A DNA stretch of 64,000 nt, from the NCBI GenBank assembly GCA_018340375.1, contig JAFFJZ010000014.1, positions 1,178,001 to 1,242,000 of the forward strand, in the 5' to 3' direction. A program made the translations under genes and the position numbers. Positions 31,259-41,660 of this stretch are shown here, one piece after another. Under the pieces are notes generated by a model. That model was not told the origin of the DNA. It ran no database searches and was given only the letters and a program-made list of their open reading frames with translations. Origin of the DNA: Gonatopus flavifemur (Eukaryota; Arthropoda; Insecta; Hymenoptera; Dryinidae). Each line of letters opens with the position of its first letter. Position 1 is the first letter of the stretch.

Positions 31259-32465
31259 ATGGATGACTATCAACCCTCTGAAATTCTCGATTTGTTGCTT
31301 GTGCTTGGTGAATGTCAGACTAATTACAACGAAGCCGCAAGAGTTCACTGGGATCAGTATCCCGACCGCATTGTGAATCCCATGGATGGGGGCCAAATCA
31401 ACGGAAAGACAAATCAACGAAATCAGTGTTTGACAGAGTTTGAGAAGAGAGAATGTGACGTGTCTCTTTTCGACCAATTTTTCGTTGATTCGCTTTTCCG
31501 GTAATTTGACCCCCATCCAATCCCATGACCTTTTGTTGACTCGAATTGAGGGCTCGACGAGGAGGATTGATGCGCCTCAGAAGACATCAGCAATACGATG
31601 AGAATGATGTCCGTGCACTTACAATATTGGGATTTATTCACTTGGACCCTTATATAAGTAGCAGATCGTCGGCACGAGTGACTGGTATCCCCCAAACAAC
31701 TATTTTGAGAATCTTGAAGCATGTCAAGTATCGACCATACCACATCACGTTAACCCGAGCTCTTACTCCGAATGACATGAGACTTCAGATCATATTCTGC
31801 GACTGAGCGCAGGCAAGGCTAGTTGAAGATCCTCAGTTCTTCGACTATGTGATGTTGTCCGACGAACCGGGCTTTCAGAGCACTGGGCATTCAAATAAAC
31901 ATAAGTCTCATCACTGGGCGAAGGTTAATCCGCATTGGGACCGAACAACCGACAACCAACATCTCTGGAGCGTCAATGTGTGGTGCGGGATCGTGAATGG
32001 CGATTCAGTCAGTCCACGCTTTCCCAACAGCACTTTGAACGGTTTCATGGTCCTGAAACCCCTGACCGATAATTAACCAGGCTTGCTTGAAAATCTGGAT
32101 CTACAAACAAGGCAGAGGATGTGAGTTCAACTGGATGGAGCGCCACCTCACTACGCATTAATTGTGAGAGAATACCTGAATCACCATTTCCCAATTGGAT
32201 CGGGGGGGGGGGTGGATCGGACGGTGGACCAGTTGCATGACTCCCACGCTCACCTGACTCAATATCTCTCAAATTTTTCTTGTAAGGATTCCTGGAAGAT
32301 GAATTGTTGGTTGCTCCCAACCAGCAACGGAGGAGGATATGATCGATCGTATCCGCACTGTTTGTGCGAACATACCCTGATCAGTGTGACTGAAAACTGT
32401 TCCAAATTTCCGGTGGAGATCGAGATTGTGTGTACAAGTGAAGGGAAAAAACTTGAGACAATCAT
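31259..32465 (+). pseudogene. Tc3-like transposase 1 (Tc1/mariner superfamily)
   Basis: The start chosen is the ATG at 31259 (MDDYQPSEILDLLL), which begins the N-terminal helix-turn-helix; LGECQTNYNEAARVHW follows. After a frame change come SSARVTGIPQTTILRILKHV (second helix-turn-helix) and LTPNDMRLQIIFC. A TGA replaces Trp at 31804. The catalytic domain reads DYVMLSDEPGF (first Asp), WSVNVWCGIVNGD, VQLDGAPPHYALIVREYL (second Asp), then, past a run of nine G at 32202-32210 and more stops, a damaged third region near GFLEDELL. Similar proteins are annotated as Tc3-like transposases in ants and wasps. At least six stops or frame changes make it inactive. Confidence 0.8.
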
Positions 32466-32474
32466 TGTAACATC

Positions 32475-32573
32475 ATCAAGCACCCCACAAGTGAGAGGCA
32501 AGGGGACTCACAATAATCAAGCACCCTACATGTAAGAGGCAAAGGGACTCACAATAATCAAGCATCCCGAAGG
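32475..32573. repeat. 41-bp tandem repeat, 2.4 copies
   Basis: Units starting ATCAAGCACC lie at 32475 and 32516, and a partial third unit (ATCAAGCATCC) at 32557. Each full unit includes GAGGCAAGGGGACTCACAAT or a close variant. It directly follows the Tc3-like gene. Confidence 0.75.
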
Positions 32574-32579
32574 TAACAA

Positions 32580-33480
32580 AGAACTATCACGTCCACATCG
32601 TTGTTCCTGGGTAACGCTGAGAGTGGTATGGACCATCAATAACTTCGATGCTACATAACTTGCACCCTAATGGGCGGAAGGGAGTCCTTGACCAGTGTTT
32701 CGTGGAAGGTTTCAAACCAGCTTTTACATGACTTGGTAACAAAATGGGGGTCCGGTTTGAAAAGAACCATCTTGACCTCTGCATGACCTTCAAAATAACT
32801 TCTGAGAAGTTTTCCGAGATCGGGACCATCCTCCCCCCTGTGACCCTAAACTTTTCTCCGTAACTCTTTTCCACATCTCTACTAGTTTCGGAGACGTTTG
32901 ACTATATCAGGATATCACTATATATTGGAGTGAGGATGAGAGGATCATCCATACAGGATCGGAAAATGGTCAAGCGAGTGTGGAAATTATGGTGCGGAAA
33001 AGGTGGGAAATAGGATAGAAAATTATGTGCTACATAGCGAACGCGTAATGAGAGTCAGAATTAGAAAGAAACCGGTGGACATTGCTTTCACGTCACGCAA
33101 TTTTCCGCCCCTCTACGCTGCATTTTTTCTTAGGATGCAACGTCGCGGGGTGGATTGTGCGACTTCTGCTCGTCCCATCGTCCGACCATTCTCGCGACAC
33201 TTCGTCTATTCCTTTTCCTCCCCCTCATCTTCTCTCCCCCTTCCACCCTTTTTTTTTCTCTGACTTTCCTTTTCTTCTCTACATTGTGGTGTTGTTTACG
33301 TGCATGTGTAAGTGCGCCGTATTGACACACGCGTACTGAGTAGAGAAATCTTCTTCCCTATTCCTCTTCACTCACACACTCCTACGTTGCGGCTCTTCGT
33401 TGCACGCGTTGCGAGTGTATTATACCTCCATCGTTCCCTTCTTTGCCTCGCCCTTTTTTTTCGACACCTACTTGTAGCAG
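32580..33480. other. unassigned DNA
   Basis: About 900 bp. A 95-codon frame on the minus strand (32874-32587) has no recognisable motif. The segment 33220-33260 is C/T-rich. I do not call a gene. Confidence 0.3.
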
Positions 33481-33484
33481 CGTT

Positions 33485-33640
33485 GTCTTGGAGGGATGCA
33501 ATTTTCCACAGGAAAATTCCGGGCCCTTCCGCTTGCGAAATGGATGTGGAAACGGAGCCCTTCTCTGGCATGTCGGGGTTTTCATGGCTCCCGGGATCCC
33601 CCTCAGGGAGATAGAGAGAGAACCGATGAATTCAGTTTCG
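33485..33640 (+). repeat. dispersed repeat, copy 1
   Basis: This matches 48875-49025 in inverse orientation. Shared blocks include GGGCCCTTCCGCTTG, and translation in one frame gives GPSACEMD against GPSACEID in the other copy, followed by a similar W-PG spacing. It may be part of an element coding region or only a conserved non-coding repeat. Confidence 0.6.
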
Positions 33641-34109
33641 CGAGTGAATTCATTCCATAGGGCGCGCGAAGAAGTTTTACTTTACCTTTGCCTCTGTTCT
33701 TTCTCTCTCTTTCCTTGGGGTTGACCCAAAATATAGAAATTCTCCTCCGATGGAGTGGAAACTTTTGGAAAGTCGAACTCAAATTGTGTATTGTGGATCA
33801 GCCTGTTTGTTCTCTTGGGATCATCATCATCATCTTCGGAATTTTTGTGAGTAAGAATCTCCTCTTCTCCACATGCTGGCTTCTCTTTTTGCGTCTCCCT
33901 TTCTCTTCCCTCTTTCCCCCCGCCACACACGCCCAACCCAACAAATTCTCTCTTATCTTGTTCTAATAAGTATAAATAGTATATATATGTGGCGTCAATG
34001 AGGTTCGAATAGAAGAAACCTCGAATTGTGATAAATGTGGACAGCGTCTCATTGGACACCTCTAAACCCCGAAACCTTCCCATAGGTACGACGATCGCGA
34101 CTAGAAAAT
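33641..34109. other. unassigned DNA upstream of RTE copy F
   Basis: About 470 bp containing CT-rich and ATC-rich tracts. No supported gene. It may include the decayed 5' part of the RTE element that becomes readable at 34110. Confidence 0.3.
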
Positions 34110-34457
34110 CACCTCACCGCGATCTCGTCGTAACACTGTTTCAATTAGGGTATACATGCCCACATCCACGTACTCAGAGGAAGATATCGGAAAAACTTAC
34201 GATGAAATGGAATAGAAGGTTCATAGAATATGTGAAAAGGAGAGAGAGAGAGAGATCAATGATCATGAACGACTGGAATGCGGCAGTTAGGCGAGGGAAT
34301 GAGGGCGACAAAATAGGAGATTTTGCGTTAGGGAGAAGAAATGGGAGAGGACGACGTTGAATAGATTACTTTCAGAGTCATACAATTGTTGTCATCTGAA
34401 CATTATTCAAACATAATTTCAAGAGCACCTATACTTGGAAAATGCCAAGGGATACAG
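34110..34457 (+). pseudogene. RTE-like LINE copy F, endonuclease part
   Basis: The sequence reads VYMPTSTYSEEDIGKTYDEM, then after a stop and a frame change near 34217 FIEYVKRRERERSMIMNDWN, GDKIGDFALGRRNGRG, and past another stop TLFKHNFKSTYTWKMPRDT. This is the middle of an APE-type endonuclease; the usual GDWNA reads NDWNA here. The frame ends in codons for RDT exactly at the left edge of a solo LTR and continues on its right with ARYQIDYIL. In RTE LINEs this domain nicks the target DNA. Confidence 0.75.
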
Positions 34458-35937
34458 TGTGATGGGTAACTCCTAACCCATGCACAAAGGCGCAAGGTAG
34501 TTGAGCGCCTCCACAATCCCCGTCGTGGATATGTATAGGGATGGTGGGACCTGAAATATATCGAAAAACAACAAGTAACATGTTCGTGATAGTTTTGAAG
34601 GGGTCAAGGGACGAGGGCAAGTTCAGGAAGAGGGGGTGGGTTGATTCCAATTGATTACACGAGAAATATGGGAATACGGTTGAACACGTGTTACCACGTA
34701 CATGTATATCTCCACTCCAATCTATGTATAACAAATCAGTCAACCATACATAACTCACGCAGTTCTGTAGTGTACAAGTAAGTTATACAATTAAATGAAG
34801 TCCATAGAGGGAATTCATAGAACACGGGGGCACGAGCCCGAGGGGAAACTCTACACGGACGAGGCCGTTCACATTAATCAACGAAAGGCGGGCACAGGGA
34901 ACCCATGACCATGAAATTTGTCCGAGGGAGGGCTAGAGCGGACGAAGGGGATGTATTGAGGGTTGGAACATAATGGGTGGAGGGGAAGTCGAATGGAGGG
35001 ACACGTAGAGGAGGCCATAAAAAAAACTTCCTCACCAAGGAAAAAAACAACACCATAATCCACCGTACCAGCATTCTCACACCGGAACCACTACTTTGGC
35101 GGATGCCTAACAACAGTATCAACTGAATTTCGGGCCCCGATGGCACCCCACACTCACCCTATCTGCAACTTTCGTTGGACCAAATCTTTGCGTGCACGTG
35201 CCGTAGCTCGGTTACACAATGAGTGATAGGTAAGACGGCCACTTCCTTCTTCTTCACCGACGGGTGAGTTCACAAAGTGCCACACGGAACCTCGTTGGTG
35301 ACTTTCCGTTGGAGCTGACCTCTTGAGCTTGTTTTATTGGTTTCGGCAGTGGTGGTCTCCAATTAGTCGTTGCGTGAGTGTGGGTATATGTGGGACGGAG
35401 GTTTTCCAGGGTGAGGGGTTTTGTCCTTTCCCAATTCTTTGATTTCTTCTGGGCGAGAGTGACGAGAAGTGTCAGGGTCCGTGTTATCTCTTTCTCTTTC
35501 CTTTCTTCTCCTCTTCTAGGGGCAGGATGAGTGGCCAGGTGGCGCATGTGGCTTGCTTCTTCTCCCCAGGTCGGCAGCTTAGGCGAAGGGGCGATGGAGG
35601 ACGTTCCTTCTCCTTCTGTTGGTTGGCCTGGGGTGAGGGAAGGTGAACCCCTGTGGTTGGTGGATCGTCCTTCGGTGGTGAGGGACCGCCGTGTCACCTC
35701 GTGGCAGATGGCGTTGCCTCCTCAGTGCGGGAAATCTGGACGAATCATAAAGAGGCAGGGATTAGAGGAGGACAGGAATAGTGGAGAAGATGAGATGTGT
35801 TCCCGATCCTCGTGTGAGCGAGCGACAGCTGGGTTCACTCATGTTGAACAATATTTTCTCTCATTACAAGATCACTTTCCATAGGGGCGTGCGCGGTGCC
35901 ATCTCGTGACTCTTTTGTGACGATTCATCACGTCACA
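34458..35937. mobile_element. solo LTR, 1480 bp, in the RTE endonuclease
   Basis: The segment starts TGTGATGGG and ends CGTCACA, so its edges have the TG..CA form and a 5-bp inverted repeat TGTGA/TCACA. It is flanked by the direct repeat ACAG (34454-34457 and 35938-35941), a 4-bp target duplication typical of Ty3/gypsy integration. Removing it with one ACAG joins the RTE codons GAT-ACA-GCG-AGA-TAC in frame (DTARY). No pol-like frame is inside, so this is most simply a solo LTR left by recombination. I see no match to the gypsy pieces elsewhere in the window. Its orientation is unknown. Confidence 0.85.
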
Positions 35938-36970
35938 ACAGCGAGATACCAAATTGATTACATATTAGTAAAACGGAGATTCTCAAAACAAGTGAAGAGC
36001 TGTGAAACTTATCCAAGCGTAGATATAGATAGTGATCATAATATGTTGATGATGGAATCTTCTCTGGAATTCGAAGCTCTGAAGCAGGGAAGGGAAATGC
36101 GAAAAACATGGAATTTGGAGCATCTTGAACGGAAAAAAACATGAGGCGTATGAAGTGATATCGAATGAAAAATTGGAGGTTCAACAAGAGAATGACTTGG
36201 GAATAGAGAGTGGATGAACGAATATGCAGTGGAACATAGAACAATATGCAGATAAAATTCTGAGGAACGATGGAGTAGAACCCGAGAAAACATGGATAAC
36301 GGAAGGAATTCTCGATTCGTTGAATGGGAGAAGGGAGTACAAGAATGAGCGTAGTGAACAAGACCAGCAGAGATATAAGTCACTGAGAGATGGAATGAGG
36401 AGAGAATCAAGGGGGGCAGAAGAACAATGGTTGGAACAAGAATGTCAGGGTATAAAAGGAAGGTTACATTTAGGGGAAATAGATGAGGCATATAGGATTT
36501 CTGGGAGATTTTTTGCACAAATGAAATCTAGAAGCAGTAAGAGTAAGGATTCTCTAGGGAGACAATTGATAAGAACGGAGGGGGAATAGAACAACGGATT
36601 GACCATTTAGGAGGTCTGTAAAAAGGGAACGATAATATAGGATTTTTAGAGAGGGAGGGAGATGTCGATGGGGAAGAATTGGAAGATTCAATTTTGAGAT
36701 CAGAATCCGACAGGGCTCCAGAAGACTTGAATAATGGAGCACCAGGGATAGATGGCATAAGTGCGGACCTTATCAAAGCCTCCAGTCAAAGGAATCGTGA
36801 TGCACTGTTTGAATTGGTCAGAGATATGTACGAAAATGGAGAGTACCGAAAGATTTCCGAGAGAATAAAATTGTCATCGTTCCGGGAAAAACAAGGAGCA
36901 GACAAGCGCGAGGACTACAGAACGATCAGTTCGACTCCACATGCCTCTAAAATACTGACAAAAATCATTG
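35938..36970 (+). pseudogene. RTE-like LINE copy F, endonuclease end and RT start
   Basis: The frame resumes with ARYQIDYILVKRRF and DIDSDHNMLMM, the catalytic SDH-type end of the endonuclease. A linker of about 200 residues follows (LRNDGVEPEKTWITEGIL, EAYRISGRFFAQMKSRSS) with scattered stops. The reverse transcriptase begins at about 36679: DSILRSESDRAPEDLNNGAP, GIDGISADLIKA, and YRTISSTPHASKILTKIID. Similarity breaks at about 36970 before the palm, so the element is truncated on the right. It overlaps copy C over the linker and RT start, which shows they are one family. Confidence 0.8.
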
Positions 36971-37121
36971 ATCTTCTTTATTTTACATGAGAGCGAATTT
37001 TCCTACTTTCCTTCTTACGTCCCTCTTACGTTTTGTATCATAACAGGTATTCTGAATTGATTCAAAGGTCCCGCTCACAACGTAAAGGAGTCATGAACAT
37101 AATCTAGGAATCCTGTAAATT
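36971..37121. other. short unassigned junction
   Basis: About 150 bp between the broken RTE copy F and mariner 3. No repeat end is recognised. Confidence 0.3.
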
Positions 37122-38105
37122 GAGCATGCAGACCGATAAGCCATTTATTAGACACTGCATTTGCCATTAGTTCCATCAAGGGAAAATGATTAGGGAAGCG
37201 TGTGAATCGATATGTCCTGTTCTTGGAGACAACAATGTATCTGAAATTACGGGTGAGTATTGGTATGAGCGATTCAAAGAGGGGGATTTCGACGTTAGTG
37301 ATCGTGAACGCACTGGGTCTCCTGTAAACGATCAGGAACTACAAGCGTTGCTGAATGAAAACTCTCGTCAGACGGAGAAACAACTTTCGGAACAGCTTGG
37401 AGTCACTCAACAAACTGTTCCTTATCATTTGAGAGCAATGAGTGAGATTCGGAGGAGAACAAAGAGGGTACCACACTTCCTGACTCAAGAAAATAAAAAC
37501 AGTCGTCTTAACATTTGTGTGAGTCTTCACAACAAACTCATAGAAAGTCTTTCTTGTGGAGAATTGTGACCGGCGATGGGGAGTGGAATCATTTTGATAA
37601 TCCGGAACACAAATATCATGGGGATGACCCCGGCGAACCGACAACATTCACGCCAAAGCGCAATGTTCATTGTAACAGAGTCATGCTCTACATATGGTGA
37701 GATATGAAAGGCGTACCATATCATGAACTCCTCAAACCTGGTCGAACAGTTACTGCCGATCGCTATTGTCATCAATTGATGCAAGCGAATCAAGGAATTG
37801 AGAAGCAACGTCCAAGGAAATGTCCAGTAAAACTGATCCATGACAACGCGTGAGCTCATGTAAGTAAACTGATCAAGGATACGTCACTAGCGCTTGGATG
37901 GAGGGCTATACCATACTCGGCGTATCCACCAGGATGAGCCCCATCCGAATTATCACTTATTCCGGAAAATGCAGAACGGAGGAGTGGAAAAATGGGTCCA
38001 AAAAATCTGACCTCGCAAGACGAAAGTTTCTTTGCTAAACGCATCCGCGAGTTACCTGAGAGATGGCTGAAGGTCATCTAGTGCGATGGAGATTTTTTGG
38101 ATAAA
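37122..38105 (+). pseudogene. mariner transposase 3
   Basis: Readable from about 37122 (PFIRHCICH, stop, then FHQGKMIREACESICPVLGD). The 37186-37569 frame includes EYWYERFKEGDFDVSDRERT, the linker (GSPVNDQE), and the second helix-turn-helix (LSEQLGVTQQTVPYHLRAM). After frame changes: FLWRIVTGDGEWNHFDNPEH (first catalytic Asp in TGDGEW), PGRTVTADRYCHQLMQAN, LIHDNA with a stop in place of Arg (second Asp), and YPPG-stop-APSELSLI, where the usual SPDLAPSDYHLF is destroyed, so the third Asp is lost. It ends near RIRELPERWLKVI. The style is closest to cecropia/mellifera-type mariners; that is inference. Confidence 0.8.
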
Positions 38106-38147
38106 TAACTGTGTTTAACTTTTTTTGTCAGTGAATCTTGAATTTTT

Positions 38148-38180
38148 TGAAAACTGTCCTGAAACTTATTTGTACACCTA
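38148..38180 (+). repeat. probable 3' terminal repeat of mariner 3
   Basis: On the minus strand this reads TTAGGTGTACAAATAAGTTT, which resembles mariner ends of the TTAGGT..AATAAGT type. It lies about 45 bp after the transposase. No matching 5' repeat was found before 37122. Confidence 0.5.
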
Positions 38181-38225
38181 AAATGTTATCGGCAAAACCC
38201 GGACTCCAGGCATCCCACGGAATGT

Positions 38226-38336
38226 GTGGGCGATTCGCGAAATACCTAAGCATATAGGGAATGTCCTAAAATGCATGGGGAATCATAGGCATTCCTCAAT
38301 TCGCCTACGCATTTCGCGGATTGCCCAACGCCATTC
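38226..38336. repeat. 111-bp imperfect inverted repeat
   Basis: GTGGGCGATTCGCGAAATAC at the left pairs with GCATTTCGCGGATTGCCCAA at the right; inside, GGGGAATCATAGGCATTCC adds a small second dyad. Possibly a tiny foldback element. Confidence 0.6.
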
Positions 38337-39125
38337 ACTATTCGATCATAGTGGGCAAATCGGAGGAATTGATTGGAAGAGTCACTGTGCGTTCGTCATG
38401 ATCATTTTTTGATGTTCAACAATTTCACATTCATTAGACATGTTTGTTGGAACATTTTGCACTCTTATACCATTTGGAATTGCATGACACATTGTCCGTT
38501 TTACACAAACACACGGAGAAGAATGGAGGAGTATATTTCACTACATACAATTAGTCAACATTTTTTGCTAGTTCCTACGATATTTTGAGTATAGCTCACT
38601 CTCTACGAAGTGAAGCTTTCTTCAACATTGGTGCGAAGTAATTCAATGGAGTAATGTCTACTACAAAAATAGTCATCCATATACTGACTGGGCGCCGGAG
38701 TAAGAGTTACCGTGATCAGAATAACAGTTACTCTCCATTTTTCTCGGAATACAAAAGGAGAGCGAATATTTAATATCATTCAACTTCCGAAGAAAGAACG
38801 TATGAGGTGTATGTATGAATATATATATATATACATACCTATACAGCTATATATTTCTTGTGATTAGTTTGTATTTTGAGAAATTATGAATTTGACGAAA
38901 AGAGTCTGATACGGTTTGATAATAGTATCGACTGTACCCATTGTGATTGAACACAATATTGTGACTTTTTTTGCCTCTCAAACAAATCGTATAATAGTAC
39001 GGATATTTCGTACCATATAAGGGTGAGGCATTTATCTTGAGACAACGAAATATGTCGGTGGGATCATCTTTTATTGGAAAATGTTTGATACAAAAGTTGT
39101 AGGGTGTCAAAGGGGCTATCTAACA
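38337..39125. other. unassigned AT-rich DNA
   Basis: About 790 bp without a supported gene. It has a short (TA)n run at about 38820-38832. Confidence 0.3.
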
Positions 39126-39402
39126 GCGACCTTGGGGATGTCCTTGATCTCGGTCTCCAAGGTCGTTTGGAGGTCACGTTCAAAATTTCAAATGGGACCC
39201 CCCCTATTTGACCCCGGGAATGAGAAGAGCGCGAAATTTCACGTCGAGATATGACCTTGACCTCAAGGTCGGGGGAATACCAAGGTGATTCCGAAGTCAA
39301 AAGAGAAGAAATTTCGTCATACGAGAGTTGTTGTGCAACTCGAAGGCTGAAACAGGTAGGACCTTGGAATGACCTTGACCTTCAAGGTCGTTTGAAGGTC
39401 AC
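39126..39402. repeat. cluster of CAAGGTC half-sites
   Basis: The word AAGGTC and its complement recur about a dozen times, including TGACCTTGACCTCAAGGTC (39252-39270) and TGACCTTGACCTTCAAGGTC (39370-39389), both almost palindromic. TCAAGGTC is the core of the binding site of FTZ-F1/SF-1-type nuclear receptors, a known fact about that family. Whether anything binds here is unknown, and the cluster may simply be a decayed repeat. Confidence 0.6.
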
Positions 39403-39677
39403 CTCAGAAATTGAACGAGTTCGTTATCAAACGAGTTTGTCTTTGTCTTCTCACCGTGCGTCGGGGTGCTTGTTTTCGGTGATTCCCCTCACCTCTGACC
39501 GTTTCCAATGGTTGTTTTGTTTGGAATTAACATATTCCAGCGAATGCTCAAATTGGGGACCCTCAACTCCAATGCATTTATTGATCCGTACTTTGAAAGA
39601 TCGTACACAACTGCGAAGCATATCCACATCAGAGTGGCGGTCATTCAGGCTTCCCTAGGATTCCAATGAGTACCCCT
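39403..39677. other. unassigned DNA
   Basis: About 275 bp; no supported gene or repeat. Confidence 0.3.
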
Positions 39678-40558
39678 CCTGAATGAGTTTCAAAAAAATA
39701 AAAAAAATCCTTGCAAAAGCACTTTACTGTATCTTAATGAGAACACTTGCCACAGGGCACCTACTTCCCTCCACTTGATCTCAACTTCATTATTATCTAG
39801 CATTGACAACATCCCTGACGGAGAAATTTCATTGAATTCTGTTCAATTCCCTTTACTTTTGGCACATTCGGTTTTCATTGGAAATTAGCAAAACTCAGCT
39901 GAATTCAAGAAAATTTTGGTGCATTCCAACAATTATCCACAAAATTAAAAACCTTCAATCAAATTTTTGACTCCCATTCAAGTTCGTTCAAGTTTACGGA
40001 ATTTTGTTGAATTCCATTAAAACCCTATTGTGCCAAAAGTGAACAAAATTCAACAAAAGTTTTCCGCCAGGGATCTATCAGAAAAATATCATTCTCATAC
40101 GGTTCCATCCAATTCTCCATGTACTTCTTGCAAGGAATTCTCAGTTTTGGGAGTTCCAAGATGGAGGTTTTAGTATGGCACTTCAAAAAATTATAACTGA
40201 TCGAATTATCAAGGCCGCCATCTTGGAATTTCCAAAATTGAGGAATCTTCTTCAAAAAGTACATGGATAACTGATTAGAACCGTATGAAAATCGTATTCT
40301 TCTGATAGTTGGTCTCCATAATACATGATAGTGGAGGTGACAGTAAATGGGGAAAGGTAGGTGCCCTGTGGCACCTGTTCTTATTGAGAGATAGTGAAGT
40401 GCTTTTGCAATTCTTCTGATAGTTGGTCTCCATAATACATGATAGTGGAGGTGACAGTGAATGGGGAAAAGTAGGTGCCCTGTGGCACCTGATCTTATTG
40501 AGAGATAGTGAAGTGCTTTTGCAGGGATTTTAAAAAATTTTTCTGCAACTCATTCAGG
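39678..40558. mobile_element. 881-bp foldback element with nested MITE
   Basis: The ends are CCTGAATGAGTT and AACTCATTCAGG. The arms are long: TGCAAAAGCACTTTACTG and CACAGGGCACCTACTT on the left occur inverted on the right, and further in CATTCTCATACGGTTC pairs with GAACCGTATGAAAATC. The right arm contains a 114-bp direct duplication (40296-40409, 40410-40523). A separate element at 39811-40074 interrupts the left arm. No target duplication was identified with certainty. Confidence 0.75.
39811..40074. mobile_element. 264-bp MITE nested in the foldback element
   Basis: Ends ATCCCTGACGGAGAAATTTC and, inverted, TTTTCCGCCAGGGAT. The inner sequence is itself partly palindromic (TTTTGGCAC near both ends). 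The flanking sequence matches the uninterrupted opposite arm of the foldback element (CAACTATCAGAAG on the other strand). Confidence 0.7.
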
Positions 40559-40603
40559 CAGCGCACTCATTGCAATTTGGGAAAAGCCAGAATAAGCGTC
40601 GAT

Positions 40604-40801
40604 CTAAGCCATACATTCGTTGCCTTGGAACCACGTTTGTTGGTTGACAGCTAACATTACATCCACAAGCAGAAGCGGAAGTTGGTTTTCCAAAAGATCA
40701 CGATATTTTCCATGGTTTGAGTTACCTCCAATGAAGTGGGCACTCACAAGCATGTGATCAATCATTCCACACCAAATGTACACAAACACGGGCGTAAACA
40801 C
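40604..40801 (-). pseudogene. Tc3-like transposase fragment 2
   Basis: About 65 residues on the minus strand: VYIWCGMIDHMLVSAHFIGG, then NHGKYRDLLENQLPLLLVDV and QQTWFQGNE. This matches the stretch between the first and second catalytic Asp residues of Tc3-like transposases (compare WSVNVWCGIIDDQLVGPHFI at 41590-41660). The second Asp, expected in a WFQQDG-type motif, reads Gly-Asn. Both ends are missing. It is not a direct copy of the gene at 41036. Confidence 0.7.
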
Positions 40802-41035
40802 AGTCGTACATGGTCGTAAACATACACGGTCGTTGAATTCAAAGCATTACATGAAAACAAGACATACCACATCGAATCGGTGTGTGTAATTGCGTTCTGT
40901 CTCTCGATATTTTCGGTTAATAACTCGGCACGTCAACGAATATTCTGATTTCTGTATTCTGATTTCTCTAATCTTTTCTTTTGCTGATTGCTTATTTCTC
41001 CCTGAATTTCGTCTCTGTGAAACTCTCTCCCGAAG
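40802..41035. other. unassigned junction DNA
   Basis: About 230 bp between two Tc3-like fragments in opposite orientation. It probably contains the decayed 5' end of the gene at 41036. Confidence 0.3.
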
Positions 41036-41660
41036 ATGGAGGCCATTCCTGTAGGAGGAAGAATAGAAATGATCCTCATTCATGGTGAATGTGCCAGGAA
41101 TGTTGATGCCACTGTTACACATTATGCAGAACGTTTTCCCAACAACATGCGATCTCGAGCATCTTTTTATCGGGTCGTTGAACAATTCATGGAAGAGGAA
41201 AGTGTGGGAAAGAGAGGAAGAGTCCGTCTTCATTTTTGAAGAGTAAAATTGCTATATTAGCTGCAGTGAATGCTGATCCTCATGTCAGTACTCGAGAAAT
41301 CGAACATGATTCTAAAATTTCGCAACGTAGTGTATGCAGGATATCGAAAAAACATAAATATCACCCCCACCACATTTCATTGCATCAAAAACTCCATAGT
41401 AATGATTTTCAAAACCGAATTATTTTTTTGCCAATGAGCACGTCAACAAATCCAATTGGATCTTGATTTCTTCGCTGAAGTGCTATTTTCGGACGAGTCC
41501 CCTTTTACAAACCATGGCACGGTTAATAGGCATAACATGCACTACTGGACTGATGAAAATCCACATTGGTTACGTCAAGTTGAACATCAGTGTCAATGGT
41601 CTGTAAACGTTTGGTGTGGGATAATTGATGACCAGCTTGTGGGTCCACACTTCATTGAGG
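41036..41660 (+). pseudogene. Tc3-like transposase 3, N-terminal two thirds
   Basis: The ATG at 41036 starts MEAIPVGGRIEMILIHGECA, followed by NNMRSRASFYRVVEQFMEEE (first helix-turn-helix). A TGA at about 41237 interrupts. Then IAILAAVNADPHVSTREIEH, SQRSVCRISKKHKYHPHH (second helix-turn-helix) and, after a frame change, VLFSDESPFTNHG (first Asp) and WSVNVWCGIIDDQLVGPHFI. The similarity stops at about 41660, before the second catalytic Asp, and a gypsy integrase starts directly. So the gene was truncated by an insertion or a deletion junction. The neighbour fragment at 40604 is in the opposite orientation. Confidence 0.8.

Noticed and set aside
33003..33724. Overlapping frames of 65-100 codons on both strands
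   Set aside because: They sit in C/T-rich DNA, overlap heavily and show no conserved features beyond the dispersed repeat.
35254..35697. 147-codon Pro/Ser/Thr-rich minus-strand frame
   Set aside because: It lies fully inside the solo LTR, is low in complexity and has no recognised motif.
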